Shown here piece after piece: positions 8,853-18,000 of a DNA stretch of 64,000 nt. Under the pieces are notes generated by a model. The model was not told the origin of the DNA and ran no database searches. It was given only the letters and a program-made list of their open reading frames with translations. Where the stretch lies: NCBI RefSeq assembly GCF_003075435.1, contig NZ_QCZJ01000021.1, forward strand, positions 35,544 to 99,543. The letters run 5' to 3'. This DNA comes from Terrimonas sp. Lineage in GTDB: Bacteria; Bacteroidota; Bacteroidia; Chitinophagales; Chitinophagaceae. A program made the translations under genes and the position numbers. How positions within the stretch are numbered: position 1 is the first letter of the stretch; the number at the start of each line of letters is the position of its first letter.

Positions 8853-10007
8853 ATGATTGATCAGCTTGCGGAGAAATTTAAACTGGCTTTTGGGCACGTG
8901 CATACGAATGTTTTTTTTGCGCCGGGACGCGTAAATCTTATAGGCGAACATATTGATTACAATGGCGGGCTTGTAATGCCATGCGCCATTACTTTTGGTA
9001 CATATTTACTTATTGCTCCCAATACAACAAATATATTCAGGTTCAGGAGTGTGAATTTTGATGAAACCCTGGATATTGAAGTGCAGGATAGTTATACTAA
9101 AAGAGAAACGCTTTGGTATAATTACCCGGTTGGTGTAATAGACAGGTTTTTGAAATCCGGTAAGAAGGTCAAAGGTTTTGATATGCTTTTTTTCGGGAAT
9201 ATTCCTATCGGTTCCGGGCTTTCATCATCTGCTTCTATAGAGATTGTCACGGCTTTTGCACTTAATGTTTTATTGAATTCAGGCTTTTCAAAGCTGGCGT
9301 TAGTGAAGCTTTCTAAAGATGTTGAGAATAATTTCATCGGGTTAAACTCCGGTATTATGGATCAGTTTGCAGTTGCTTTTGGCGAAGTAAATAAAGCCCT
9401 GCAGCTTAATTGTGATACGCTTGAATATACTGCGGTTGATTGTAGTTTGGGAGATAATGTGCTGGCCATCATTAATACCAATAAGCCCCGCAAGCTGGCT
9501 GAGTCGAAATACAATGAAAGAGTAAATGAATGCAATGCGGCGCTTAAAGCGTTAAACGTGGAAGTGGAGGCAACCTATTTGTGTGATATGGATTCACAGG
9601 CTTTTACTGCTCATCAGCATCTTATTAAGGATGATATTGTTCGCAAAAGAGCGCAGCATGTGGTTGAAGAAAACCAGCGTGTAAAACAAGCTGCTAAAGC
9701 GTTGGCAGCGGGCAATCTTTCCGCGTTTGGTAAGCTCATGTATGCTTCACATGATTCGTTGCAGTATTTATATGAGGTGTCGGGCAGGGAACTTGATGTG
9801 GTTGTTGAATACTGCCGCACCAATAAACATGTTACAGGCGCAAGAATGACCGGCGCCGGGTTTGGCGGCTGTGCAATAGCGTTGGTGAACAAAGATCAAT
9901 ATGATAATTTTTATAAGGAGATCATTGCCTTTTATACTAATAAAATAGGCTATGCGCCTTCGGTGTATAAATCAATGATAGGAGACGGGGTTAAAGCGCT
10001 GGCTTAG
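8853..10007 (+). CDS. galK: Galactokinase
   Basis: GHMP-family kinase that phosphorylates alpha-D-galactose at C1 with ATP in the cytoplasm (Leloir pathway). Seen: galactokinase signature GRVNLIGEHIDYNGG (from Gly25), the ATP-binding loop IPIGSGLSSSAS (117-128), and the C-terminal motif TGAGFGGCAI (333-342). The length of 384 residues matches the family. The usual partners galT, galE and galM are not in the window. It is divergent from the DUF1080 gene and convergent with the Gfo/Idh/MocA gene, with only 10 bases between stop codons. Assignment to galactokinase over other GHMP sugar kinases is supported by the first motif. Confidence 0.93.
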   Translation: MIDQLAEKFKLAFGHVHTNVFFAPGRVNLIGEHIDYNGGLVMPCAITFGTYLLIAPNTTNIFRFRSVNFDETLDIEVQDSYTKRETLWYNYPVGVIDRFLKSGKKVKGFDMLFFGNIPIGSGLSSSASIEIVTAFALNVLLNSGFSKLALVKLSKDVENNFIGLNSGIMDQFAVAFGEVNKALQLNCDTLEYTAVDCSLGDNVLAIINTNKPRKLAESKYNERVNECNAALKALNVEVEATYLCDMDSQAFTAHQHLIKDDIVRKRAQHVVEENQRVKQAAKALAAGNLSAFGKLMYASHDSLQYLYEVSGRELDVVVEYCRTNKHVTGARMTGAGFGGCAIALVNKDQYDNFYKEIIAFYTNKIGYAPSVYKSMIGDGVKALA

Positions 10008-10017
10008 TTTATCCAGG

Positions 10018-11400
10018 TTATTTATACAGCTTCACTTCTTCAATGGTATGGTTGAGCCTGCTGCGTTCAGCAGCAAAAGCCATTAAATGGCTTACCACTG
10101 ATACATCAATGGTTGAAGATAATATCTGTGCATCATTATGTGCAACAGCCTGTACCCAATCCTGCACTAGCCGGTGATCACCACCACCGTGAAAATCTGT
10201 TTTTAAACTCCATGTTGTTTTTTGCCCGCTTCTGAAATCCGTGATCGTATATGTTTCCATATCACCTGTTATATCGCCTTTTGTTCCCATAATGCTTGTG
10301 CGGCGGCCTTCATACGACGTTAGCCCTTCCATTGAAAAAGCTGCGGTAATATTATTGCCAAAGCGCATGTTAATGGTAAGATGGTCAGGCTGATCATTAT
10401 CCATATCAAACACACAGCGGCCATAGTCCGTTGTTTTTAGTTTTTTAAGAATAATGTAATCCCAGTTTCTTCTCCGCTCGGGCAAATCAAATACATATAA
10501 TCTCTTCCTGTCCCTGTAATAGATTTGTAATGCTGAAAACGGGCAGGTAGATTCAACAGCACAGCCATCCGTGCATCTCGGCTTGCTTCCTGCCGGTGCA
10601 TTTTCCTTCCTGAATAATTTTAATCCTCCAAAGCATTGAATGTCTTCAACAGGCTCGTTTATCAGCCATCTTAATATATCCGTATCATGGCATGACTTTG
10701 CCAGTACTATCGGTGATGTTTTTTCGCTGTTATGCCAGTTGCCTCTTACATACGAATGTGCCATATGTGCGTAACCAATAGGTTCCATGTGCTGCACGCT
10801 TACAATATCCCCTATGGTTTTGGAACTGATGATCTCTTTAAGCTGCCTGAAATAAGGTGAGTATCGCAGCACATGGCAAACACCAACAATTCTGCCGGTG
10901 GATTTTGCTTTGTCAAATATCTGCCTGCATTCTGCCTCGGTAAGAGCGATGGGTTTTTCCAGTAATACATCATAGCCGGCTTCAAGCGCTTTTAAGCATG
11001 GTTCGGCATGTAAAAAATCCGGGGTGGCAATAATAACGGCATCAGCAAATTTTTCTCTTTCAAAAACCTGCTGCCAGTTGTAAAATCTTTTGTCTGCCGC
11101 TATATTGTGTTTGCGTACAAATCTTCCGTTTCGTATGGCATCCTGTTCGGCCACGCCTACTATATTCAATTCATCAGGGTGGATCAATGCGTAATCAGCA
11201 TAAATATTACCCCTGTTTCCTGCGCCTATTAAAATAGCAGTTACCGGTTTTTGCAGCGGACGGTGTAAAGGATTTTTGTATACGTCTTGTTTTAAGCCAA
11301 ATAGTGCCGATATTTCTTTCCACGTAAGTATAAGAGACGCTGTTGCCTGGGTAAATGTTTCAGAAGCTATGTTTTTAAAAGAGAAGTTTTTAAAAGGCAT
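10018..11400 (-). CDS. Gfo/Idh/MocA family NAD(P)-dependent oxidoreductase
   Basis: Dehydrogenase of the Gfo/Idh/MocA family acting on sugars or cyclitols. Seen: Rossmann motif AILIGAGNRGNIYA near residue 55 (preceded by an N-terminal extension of about 50 residues), the EKPIALTEAE catalytic-lysine block, and a Cys-rich insert CTDGCAVESTCPF seen in one subgroup of larger family members. The C-terminus includes DFHGGGDHRLVQDW. I use the ATG at 11400 rather than the TTG at 11406. It is cytoplasmic by appearance, with no Tat signal. Being next to DUF1080 and a TIM-barrel isomerase, it may reduce or oxidise a keto-sugar; the substrate is unknown. Confidence 0.87.
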   Translation of the reverse strand: MPFKNFSFKNIASETFTQATASLILTWKEISALFGLKQDVYKNPLHRPLQKPVTAILIGAGNRGNIYADYALIHPDELNIVGVAEQDAIRNGRFVRKHNIAADKRFYNWQQVFEREKFADAVIIATPDFLHAEPCLKALEAGYDVLLEKPIALTEAECRQIFDKAKSTGRIVGVCHVLRYSPYFRQLKEIISSKTIGDIVSVQHMEPIGYAHMAHSYVRGNWHNSEKTSPIVLAKSCHDTDILRWLINEPVEDIQCFGGLKLFRKENAPAGSKPRCTDGCAVESTCPFSALQIYYRDRKRLYVFDLPERRRNWDYIILKKLKTTDYGRCVFDMDNDQPDHLTINMRFGNNITAAFSMEGLTSYEGRRTSIMGTKGDITGDMETYTITDFRSGQKTTWSLKTDFHGGGDHRLVQDWVQAVAHNDAQILSSTIDVSVVSHLMAFAAERSRLNHTIEEVKLYK

Positions 11401-11515
11401 AATCAACTTTTATTGTACGGCAGCTTACAAACTACTGTAATTTAAATAATCGTTGCACAAATCACACCGAAAATTTACTACCTTAATTCTTTCAATCTTT
11501 ATAAAAACACAGATC

Positions 11516-12352
11516 ATGCCATCAAGAAGGAAATTTATTCAAAGTTCAGCGATTGCTTTATCCGCTTCTTCTTTGCTGCCTTATGCTGCAGCTGCAAATA
11601 AAGCTGTTAGAAGAGATGACGCTAAAAAATCGTTCCTGGAAACAGGAATGGCGGGTTATTCGTTTGTAAATTATTCTCTGGAGCAAACCATAGCGATGAT
11701 GAACCGCATTGGGATATATAACCTGTCTTTAAAAGATTTTCATTTACCGCTCGACAGCAGTCAGGAAAAAATAGATGAAGTATTGGGGGCATTTAAAGCC
11801 GGAGGCATCAATGTATATGCAACGGGTGTTATTTATATGAGGAGTGAAGCCGAGGTTGACCGGGCTTTTGCTTATACCAAAAAAGTAGGTGTTGGTTTAC
11901 TTGTTGGTGTTCCAACTTATGAGTTGCTTGCATATACTGAAAAGAAAGTAAAAGAGTATGATATTAAAATAGCAATACACAATCATGGTCCGGAAGATAA
12001 ATTATATCCTGGGCCTAAGGATGTATATGACCGCATCAATAAAATGGATAAACGTATGGGTTTGTGTCTTGATATTGGCCATGCGGTGAGAGCCGGCGCT
12101 GATCTTGCAAAAGTGGTAGCTGCTTATGCTGACAGGTTATTTGATCTGCATATAAAAGATGTAAATGCTGCAAAAGCAGACGGTAAAGCCATTGAATTAG
12201 GACGAGGTGTAATAGATTTTCCGGCTTTTGTAAAAGCACTGCGTGCAATAAATTATAAAGGAAAATGCAGCATTGAATATGAAAAAGATATGAAAGACGC
12301 TTTGCCGGGTATGGCTGAGTCAGCCGGATACTTCAGAGGAGTGATGAGCTAA
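11516..12352 (+). CDS. Tat-exported sugar phosphate isomerase/epimerase-like TIM barrel
   Basis: AP-endonuclease-2 type TIM barrel (sugar phosphate isomerase/epimerase family, PF01261). Seen: a Tat signal MPSRRKFIQSSAIALSAS, then a barrel with candidate metal ligands in IAIHNHGPED, LCLDIGHAVRAG, LFDLHIKDV and CSIEYEKD. I start at the ATG at 11516 (278 residues) because the upstream TTG at 11453 would bury the Tat signal. Members of this family hydrate or isomerise 3-keto sugars in reported 3-keto-glycoside pathways. With DUF1080 and dehydrogenase genes nearby, a periplasmic role of that kind is plausible. The exact reaction is inference. Confidence 0.85.
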   Translation: MPSRRKFIQSSAIALSASSLLPYAAAANKAVRRDDAKKSFLETGMAGYSFVNYSLEQTIAMMNRIGIYNLSLKDFHLPLDSSQEKIDEVLGAFKAGGINVYATGVIYMRSEAEVDRAFAYTKKVGVGLLVGVPTYELLAYTEKKVKEYDIKIAIHNHGPEDKLYPGPKDVYDRINKMDKRMGLCLDIGHAVRAGADLAKVVAAYADRLFDLHIKDVNAAKADGKAIELGRGVIDFPAFVKALRAINYKGKCSIEYEKDMKDALPGMAESAGYFRGVMS

Positions 12353-12431
12353 AGGTATAGTAATAGTATATGATGTTGCAGATTCTGTTTCCTGTCATGG
12401 ATACACGCAATGATCATTTGCGTATATATAC

Positions 12432-12502
12432 AACCATTAAGAAATTAAGGGAATTAAGGATGCCTGATAACTGGTCTTAATGTTGCTTAACTTCTTAATG
12501 GT
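12432..12502. repeat. Inverted repeat between convergent genes
   Basis: Arms at 12432-12449 (AACCATTAAGAAATTAAG) and 12485-12502 match as an inverted repeat at 17 of 18 positions, with a 35-base loop. It sits between the convergent isomerase and acyl-CoA-binding genes. It could act as a bidirectional terminator, but the purine-rich arms and long loop look more like a dispersed repeat. Confidence 0.5.
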
Positions 12503-12575
12503 TATAGTCCTGAATCATCCCGCGCACACAGGATGCCGGAGTTTGCGGCAAACTATTTTAATGTATAGAGAAATA

Positions 12576-12839
12576 CTAATTCGATTTCAACTTATCAACC
12601 AGGGCAATATATTCCTGCATCGCGGCATTGGTGCTCTTGCCTTTTAACGCAGCCCATGCTTCATACTTTGCCTTGGCAACAAAATCAAAAGGATTGGTTG
12701 GCGCTTCACTGTTATTATCTCCTTCGGTAGCCTGCTTATACAATGAATACAACTGGAGCAGGGTTTCATTGCTGGGCTTTTCTGACAGCATTTTACTTTC
12801 AGCAGCGGCTCTTTCGAATTGTTCTTTCAGTTCCATCAA
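12576..12839 (-). CDS. Acyl-CoA-binding protein
   Basis: Small cytoplasmic four-helix protein of the ACBP family that binds medium/long-chain acyl-CoA thioesters. Seen: 87 residues, normal for the family; FERAAAESK in helix 1; LLQLYSLYKQATEGD, the core ligand-binding motif with the conserved Tyr and Lys; then KAKYEAWAALKGKS with the conserved Lys and Trp; and a final helix AMQEYIALVDKL. It is monocistronic, divergent from the sterol-desaturase-like gene. ACBPs occur in many Bacteroidota. Confidence 0.9.
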   Translation of the reverse strand: MMELKEQFERAAAESKMLSEKPSNETLLQLYSLYKQATEGDNNSEAPTNPFDFVAKAKYEAWAALKGKSTNAAMQEYIALVDKLKSN

Positions 12840-12931
12840 TTGGTGTAATTTTATATGAAATTAATAAGTAAGCTTGTAATGCGAAAGTATCCGCTTAAAA
12901 ATTTATTAAGTAAATTAAACGATGCCGGCTT

Positions 12932-13966
12932 ATGAATTTTTTAGAAACAATTTACAATGAGCTCATTGGTTTCCTGGGAGTTGGTTCTCTTATAGAAATG
13001 TATAAATCAGGAGATTACAGTGCTCTGCTTACATTTAAGGGTATTCTCGGTGCTATATCCCCATTTATTCCCATCCTGCTTATTATAGAAATTATAAGAA
13101 GCGCAGCATATAAAAAGTTTAAAGTAGAAGACTACAGGGTCAACTTCTTTATTTATGTATTCAACAGGTTTGTGTCAAGGTTTATTTCTATTGCCGCTGT
13201 GGCTTTTTGTATAGGTGTATTTGAAAAATATGCCATCTTTAAAACAAGCTTTACCTGGTACTGGTTTATTTATGGTTATATTGTCTGGGAGTTTTCTCAT
13301 TTCATCTATCATTTCCTGGCGCATAAAGTAAGGTTGCTGTGGTGCCTGCACTCAACACATCATGCGCCGCAAACCATGAACCTGTCGGTAACGTATACCC
13401 ACTTTTTTCTTGAAGCACCTTATGCAGATGTGATTAGAACAACGATTTGCATACTCGCCGGCGTTAATCCACCGCTATTGTTTTTTATTATGTTCATTGA
13501 CGGTACATGGGGCGCGTTCATTCATGTGGGTGAAAGTATTATGAAAGACGGGCGTATGGGCTTTATGAATAAAATTATTCTTACACCGTCACATCACCGT
13601 GTGCATCATGCCCGAAACCCTTTGTATATGGATACCAACTTCTGCAACCTGCTGAATATTTGGGATAAAGTATTTAAAACATACGAGCCCGAGCGGAAAG
13701 AAGTTAAGATTGAATATGGTATTACAAGAGCAATGAATCCAAACAGTTTTTGGGATGTGAACTTTGGAGAAATAGTTGCGCTGGTAAAAGATATACGCAA
13801 AGCGCCTGGTATAAAAAATAAGTTGTTGTATATGATAATGCCTCCGGGATGGAGCCATACAGGAGATCATAAAACCGCAAAAGTAGCACGACGGGAATAC
13901 CTTGAAAACCCGGCCACCCATCAAACAAATGAATCTATTGTTGAATTGGAAAAGGCCTCAGCCTGA
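12932..13966 (+). CDS. Sterol desaturase / fatty acid hydroxylase superfamily membrane enzyme
   Basis: Integral-membrane di-iron oxygenase of the fatty acid hydroxylase superfamily (PF04116). Seen: several hydrophobic segments in the first 190 residues and the His boxes HFIYHFLAHK, HSTHHAP and HHRVHHARNP, the expected HxxxH, HxxHH and HxxHH types. The length of 344 residues fits. The true substrate in bacteria is usually a lipid (hydroxylated fatty acid, carotenoid or alkylglycerol) and cannot be told from sequence. It ends three bases before the stop of the opposing bestrophin-like gene, so the two are tail to tail. Confidence 0.9.
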   Translation: MNFLETIYNELIGFLGVGSLIEMYKSGDYSALLTFKGILGAISPFIPILLIIEIIRSAAYKKFKVEDYRVNFFIYVFNRFVSRFISIAAVAFCIGVFEKYAIFKTSFTWYWFIYGYIVWEFSHFIYHFLAHKVRLLWCLHSTHHAPQTMNLSVTYTHFFLEAPYADVIRTTICILAGVNPPLLFFIMFIDGTWGAFIHVGESIMKDGRMGFMNKIILTPSHHRVHHARNPLYMDTNFCNLLNIWDKVFKTYEPERKEVKIEYGITRAMNPNSFWDVNFGEIVALVKDIRKAPGIKNKLLYMIMPPGWSHTGDHKTAKVARREYLENPATHQTNESIVELEKASA

Positions 13967-13969
13967 TGG

Positions 13970-14845
13970 CTATATCAGGTCATTGACGTTTTTTTGAATA
14001 TTTTCTGCCATCTTATGCATAGGAAGGTCATTCGCATCTTTACCAAATGGTTCTTCAATTTCTTCTGCAATCAATTCAAGGCTGGCGAGCACATAAAATA
14101 CAAAAGCTACCATTGGGGCTACGTAATACCCTAACGAGAATACATAGCCAAAGGGAAGCGTCATAACATAAATAAAGATAAATTTTTTAATAAAAGCGCT
14201 GTAGGAGTAGGGGATAGGCGTGTTGCGTATACGCTCGCATGCGCCGCAAACATCGGTAAATGATGACAGCTCTCCGTTTAACACGATCAATTGATCGCCT
14301 GTGATTTTTCCATGTTTGTATAAAAGATATGCCCGCTGCATCATAATAGATGCTATCTGATTAGGTACATGCTTGTTGGTATCAATGGAGGCCAATTCAG
14401 GATGAGCCTGCTCATCGAGCATAAGCCTGGTGGTTTCAGACTGCAGGTGATCTTTGAGAGCAGAGGCATACAGCGGGATCATTCTCCTGTAAAACTTCCG
14501 CGAATCGTCATCTCCTTCCAGCATGGCACTCAGCTTTATGGCAAGGTTGCGGCTGTTGTTTACAAGGCTACCCCAAAGCTTTCTGCCTTCCCACCACCTG
14601 TCGTAAGCGGTATTGGTTCTAAAAACCAGCAACATGGATATGGCAAAACCCAGCAGGCTATGCATTACCGGAATATTTTTTACCCAGCTGTTGGCAGAAA
14701 GGTGCAGGTATTCTATTTCCCAAAAAGCAATCACAAGAGAATATACTACCATAAAGCACATCAGGGGGGTCAGCTTTCTTACCGTATCATACTTATGAAA
14801 CTGGAAAATTGTTCCAAACCAATTTTTAGGATTATAAATCAGCAT
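13970..14845 (-). CDS. Bestrophin-family ion channel (UPF0187)
   Basis: Bacterial bestrophin homologue, expected to form a homopentameric channel in the inner membrane. Seen: an N-terminal MLIYNPKNWFGTIFQFHKYDT region, TM segments around 30-45 and 62-78, then the conserved RTNTAYDRWWEGRKLWGSLVNNSRNLA, the family hallmark, and a hydrophobic pair near residues 220-255 ending in ELIAEEIEEPFGKDANDLP. The length of 291 residues is typical. Ion selectivity is unknown. It lies tail to tail with the sterol-desaturase-like gene; the 231-base upstream gap shows no other feature. Confidence 0.92.
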   Translation of the reverse strand: MLIYNPKNWFGTIFQFHKYDTVRKLTPLMCFMVVYSLVIAFWEIEYLHLSANSWVKNIPVMHSLLGFAISMLLVFRTNTAYDRWWEGRKLWGSLVNNSRNLAIKLSAMLEGDDDSRKFYRRMIPLYASALKDHLQSETTRLMLDEQAHPELASIDTNKHVPNQIASIMMQRAYLLYKHGKITGDQLIVLNGELSSFTDVCGACERIRNTPIPYSYSAFIKKFIFIYVMTLPFGYVFSLGYYVAPMVAFVFYVLASLELIAEEIEEPFGKDANDLPMHKMAENIQKNVNDLI

Positions 14846-15076
14846 AAAGGCTTATATCTTTTAAAAGCAAATATAACAGTTCAATTTTTTTATCATTAAT
14901 TAATGATATTAATATGTTGGGAACCAATGTTTAAACTTCGGGAATAAAAATAAGATAAAAATTCTCTGTGGAAAAAGGCAAATGAGCATGAAAATTGCTG
15001 ATAAGAGTTTTTTCCAAAAAGGTTTCTTGTCATAGAGCCCTTTGAAAAACCATAAGCAAACTAAATTCAATTTTTT

Positions 15077-18000
15077 ATGATGGGGTTACCCTTTTCCCTA
15101 TGCGCTCCCATGTGGAACAGATATAAGTGTTTGTGCTTTCCCGGCTCTAGGCAATTCAGCTATACCTTGTTTTTAATAATAGGTATTCTTGCTTCAGTAT
15201 CAGTATACAGCCAGCCTGATTTCGAAACCAGCGTTCCTTCCAATTTCACAGCTTCCAAAGGTAGTTTATCTATTAGCGACAGGCATTACAGGATAGGCGC
15301 AAAATCACTTCGATGGGATTGGGTAGCCGGTGATGTTCTGGAAGTTGAATTGACCAGTGCCCAGGCTTCTGCCATAAACGGGGGGCTTTTTAACTATTAT
15401 CAGGGTCATTTTCAACTATGGGTTCATAATGAAACCGCCGCTAAAGATACTTTTGAAATTCAATTTTATAATAATAAGACTGTCAATCAATTCCACTTCA
15501 GGTTTAATGTGAATTTTGAGGGATGGAGAAAATTACTCAGGAGTTACATGTATGATATGCTGAACGGTGGTAGTACCAATAATGTTGGTACGGAAATGCG
15601 CATTGTTGCACCTGCATCAGGTAGTGGAACGATATATTTAGATGATCTGCAATTTATGCGGGCTTATGATTTTAAGCAGTCCGATGATGTGATGCCTGAT
15701 TTATATGAATTAGCGCCCATAAAAAACAATATGATAAGCGACTTTTACTATAGTTGCTATTATGCACCACCATTAATTTCTTTTACACAACCTACGCAGC
15801 AGGAACTTGCGGGGCTTGACTCTGTTAGAGCCAGGGTTAAACGACGGTCTATTGGCAGCGCGCCCACAGCAGCACAATTGAGTTCAGCTGTCACTCAGTA
15901 TAATACCTACAATATAATGGTGGAGGGAAGTGCTGTGAAGGGAAAACCTATTACTGATCCGCAGGAAATTGGCCAGATGATAGGAGTGTTTGCCCGTAGT
16001 TACGTGCATAATAATAATAACGACAGTAAAGAAAAAGCGATCAATCTCTTAAAGTTGATGTTTGATTCAGGCATTGCCGGAGGTAGCGGATTTTGGTTTG
16101 GAGGTGGTTATAAAGGATATAATCAAATGGATTTTTTTAGTGCGCTTATTAATGTAGATTATTTTGCCGATGCATCTCTCAGATATAATTTATGGCATTG
16201 GATAAAATGGAGTACAGGTACGGGGTTAGCCTGGAAAAATGAATCCAATGGCTTATTTGATACGGACGATATTTATACGCTGCAGGATGCATTTATGGCA
16301 ATGATATTATTCAGCCCGGATGATGCTACCGGTGTGGAGGATCTGAAAAGGCTTAAAGTGTATCTGGAGAAATTTTTAGAAGACCAAAAAGGACTTAGTG
16401 ACGGGATTAAGAAAGATGGTGTTGCTTTCCACCATTCGGCTCATTATAACGCATATATGTATGCGATGAATTCACTTATAACTTATACTTTATCAGTTTT
16501 GCGTAAAACGCCATTCCAGATTAATATACAGGCCTATTATACTCTTAGAAAGGCTGCTTATGCAGAGTGTATTATGTCTAATAAAATTTATTATGCAAAT
16601 AGTTTAAATGGGCGGCATCCTTTTGAAGTTATTACTTATTACAATCAGCCGGCGCTTGAGCAGCTGGCTTATATTGGAGGTGAAATAGTAAATCAGGCAT
16701 TTGATCCAGTAGTAGCGGCAATGCATTCACGTATATATGATTATGCCCCAAAAATTGGTGGAACAAGCGCAGAGGCTTTTCCCAGTGGTTTCTGGCAAAT
16801 GAATTATAGTCCGCTCGCTTTATACAGAAAAGATAACTGGGTGGCGACCATCAAAGGGATAAATAACGATTTTTGGGCAACCGAAACTTATTCCAGTGAT
16901 AACAGGTATGGAAGATACCAGGGCTATGGCGCTCTTGAAATATTATACCCCAGCGTTTATGGGCAAAAACTTAAGCCCAGTGGTATGATGCTGGAAGGGT
17001 GGGACTGGAATAAACCACCCGGCACAACCACTATAGTTTATCCGTATGATTCTTTGAGCCTTAAAGGAACAGTTACTGATATCAGCGAAAGAAATGCACT
17101 TAATTTTGCCGGAGGGGTAAAATTTGGTGAGCCTTCGGAAACATCGTCCTCTGATGTACTGTTACAGGAGTTGCAGGGAGAGTATGGAATGTACGGGCTT
17201 AATTTTCAGCAGATAAACTATACAATAACGCATAGTTCTACATTTACTTTCCGGAAGTCGTGGTTTTGTTTCGGCAAAAAAATTGTTTGCCTGGGAAGTA
17301 ATATAAATAATAACAGATCATGGAGAAATACCATCACAACTTTATTCCAGACTTCCCTGTCCTCAACATCAACACCTGTTATTGTGGATGCTGCTTCAAA
17401 AACAGCATTTCCGCTATCTGAATCTTTAAGTCAGAGTGATGCTCACTGGGTGATTGATCCCTTTAAAACCGGGTATTATATACTGTCCGGCAGTAATGTG
17501 CAAATAGAGAAAAAATCACAGACCAGTCCTGATGAATCAGGCTCCGGCGCTACTACTACTGCTGACTATGCAAATGCCTATATTAATCATGGCAATGCGC
17601 CTTCAAATGCAAAATATGCTTATGTGGTAATACCCAATACTACCCAGTCGGCAATGAGCGATTTTTCTACCAGAATGGGATCGTCTTCAACACGTGAGTT
17701 TGATATTTTGCAGCAGGATGAACATGCGCACATCATTCAGGAAAATATTACCGATGCCGTGGGATTCAGTTTGTTTACCACAAATACACAGTTAACCAGT
17801 AATACCATAGTCAAGGCAAACGATGTTCCTTGTGTGGTTATGGCACAGATACGTAATGATACGCTGCGCATCTCTGTAGTAAACCCGGATATTAATCTTG
17901 TGAATGATCAGAGCGTGGCTGTACCTATAACGCTCCGGTTGTATGGCGGATGGCTTAAAGCTGCCAACGTTCCTGCAAAATATGCTACACTGGTTTCTTC

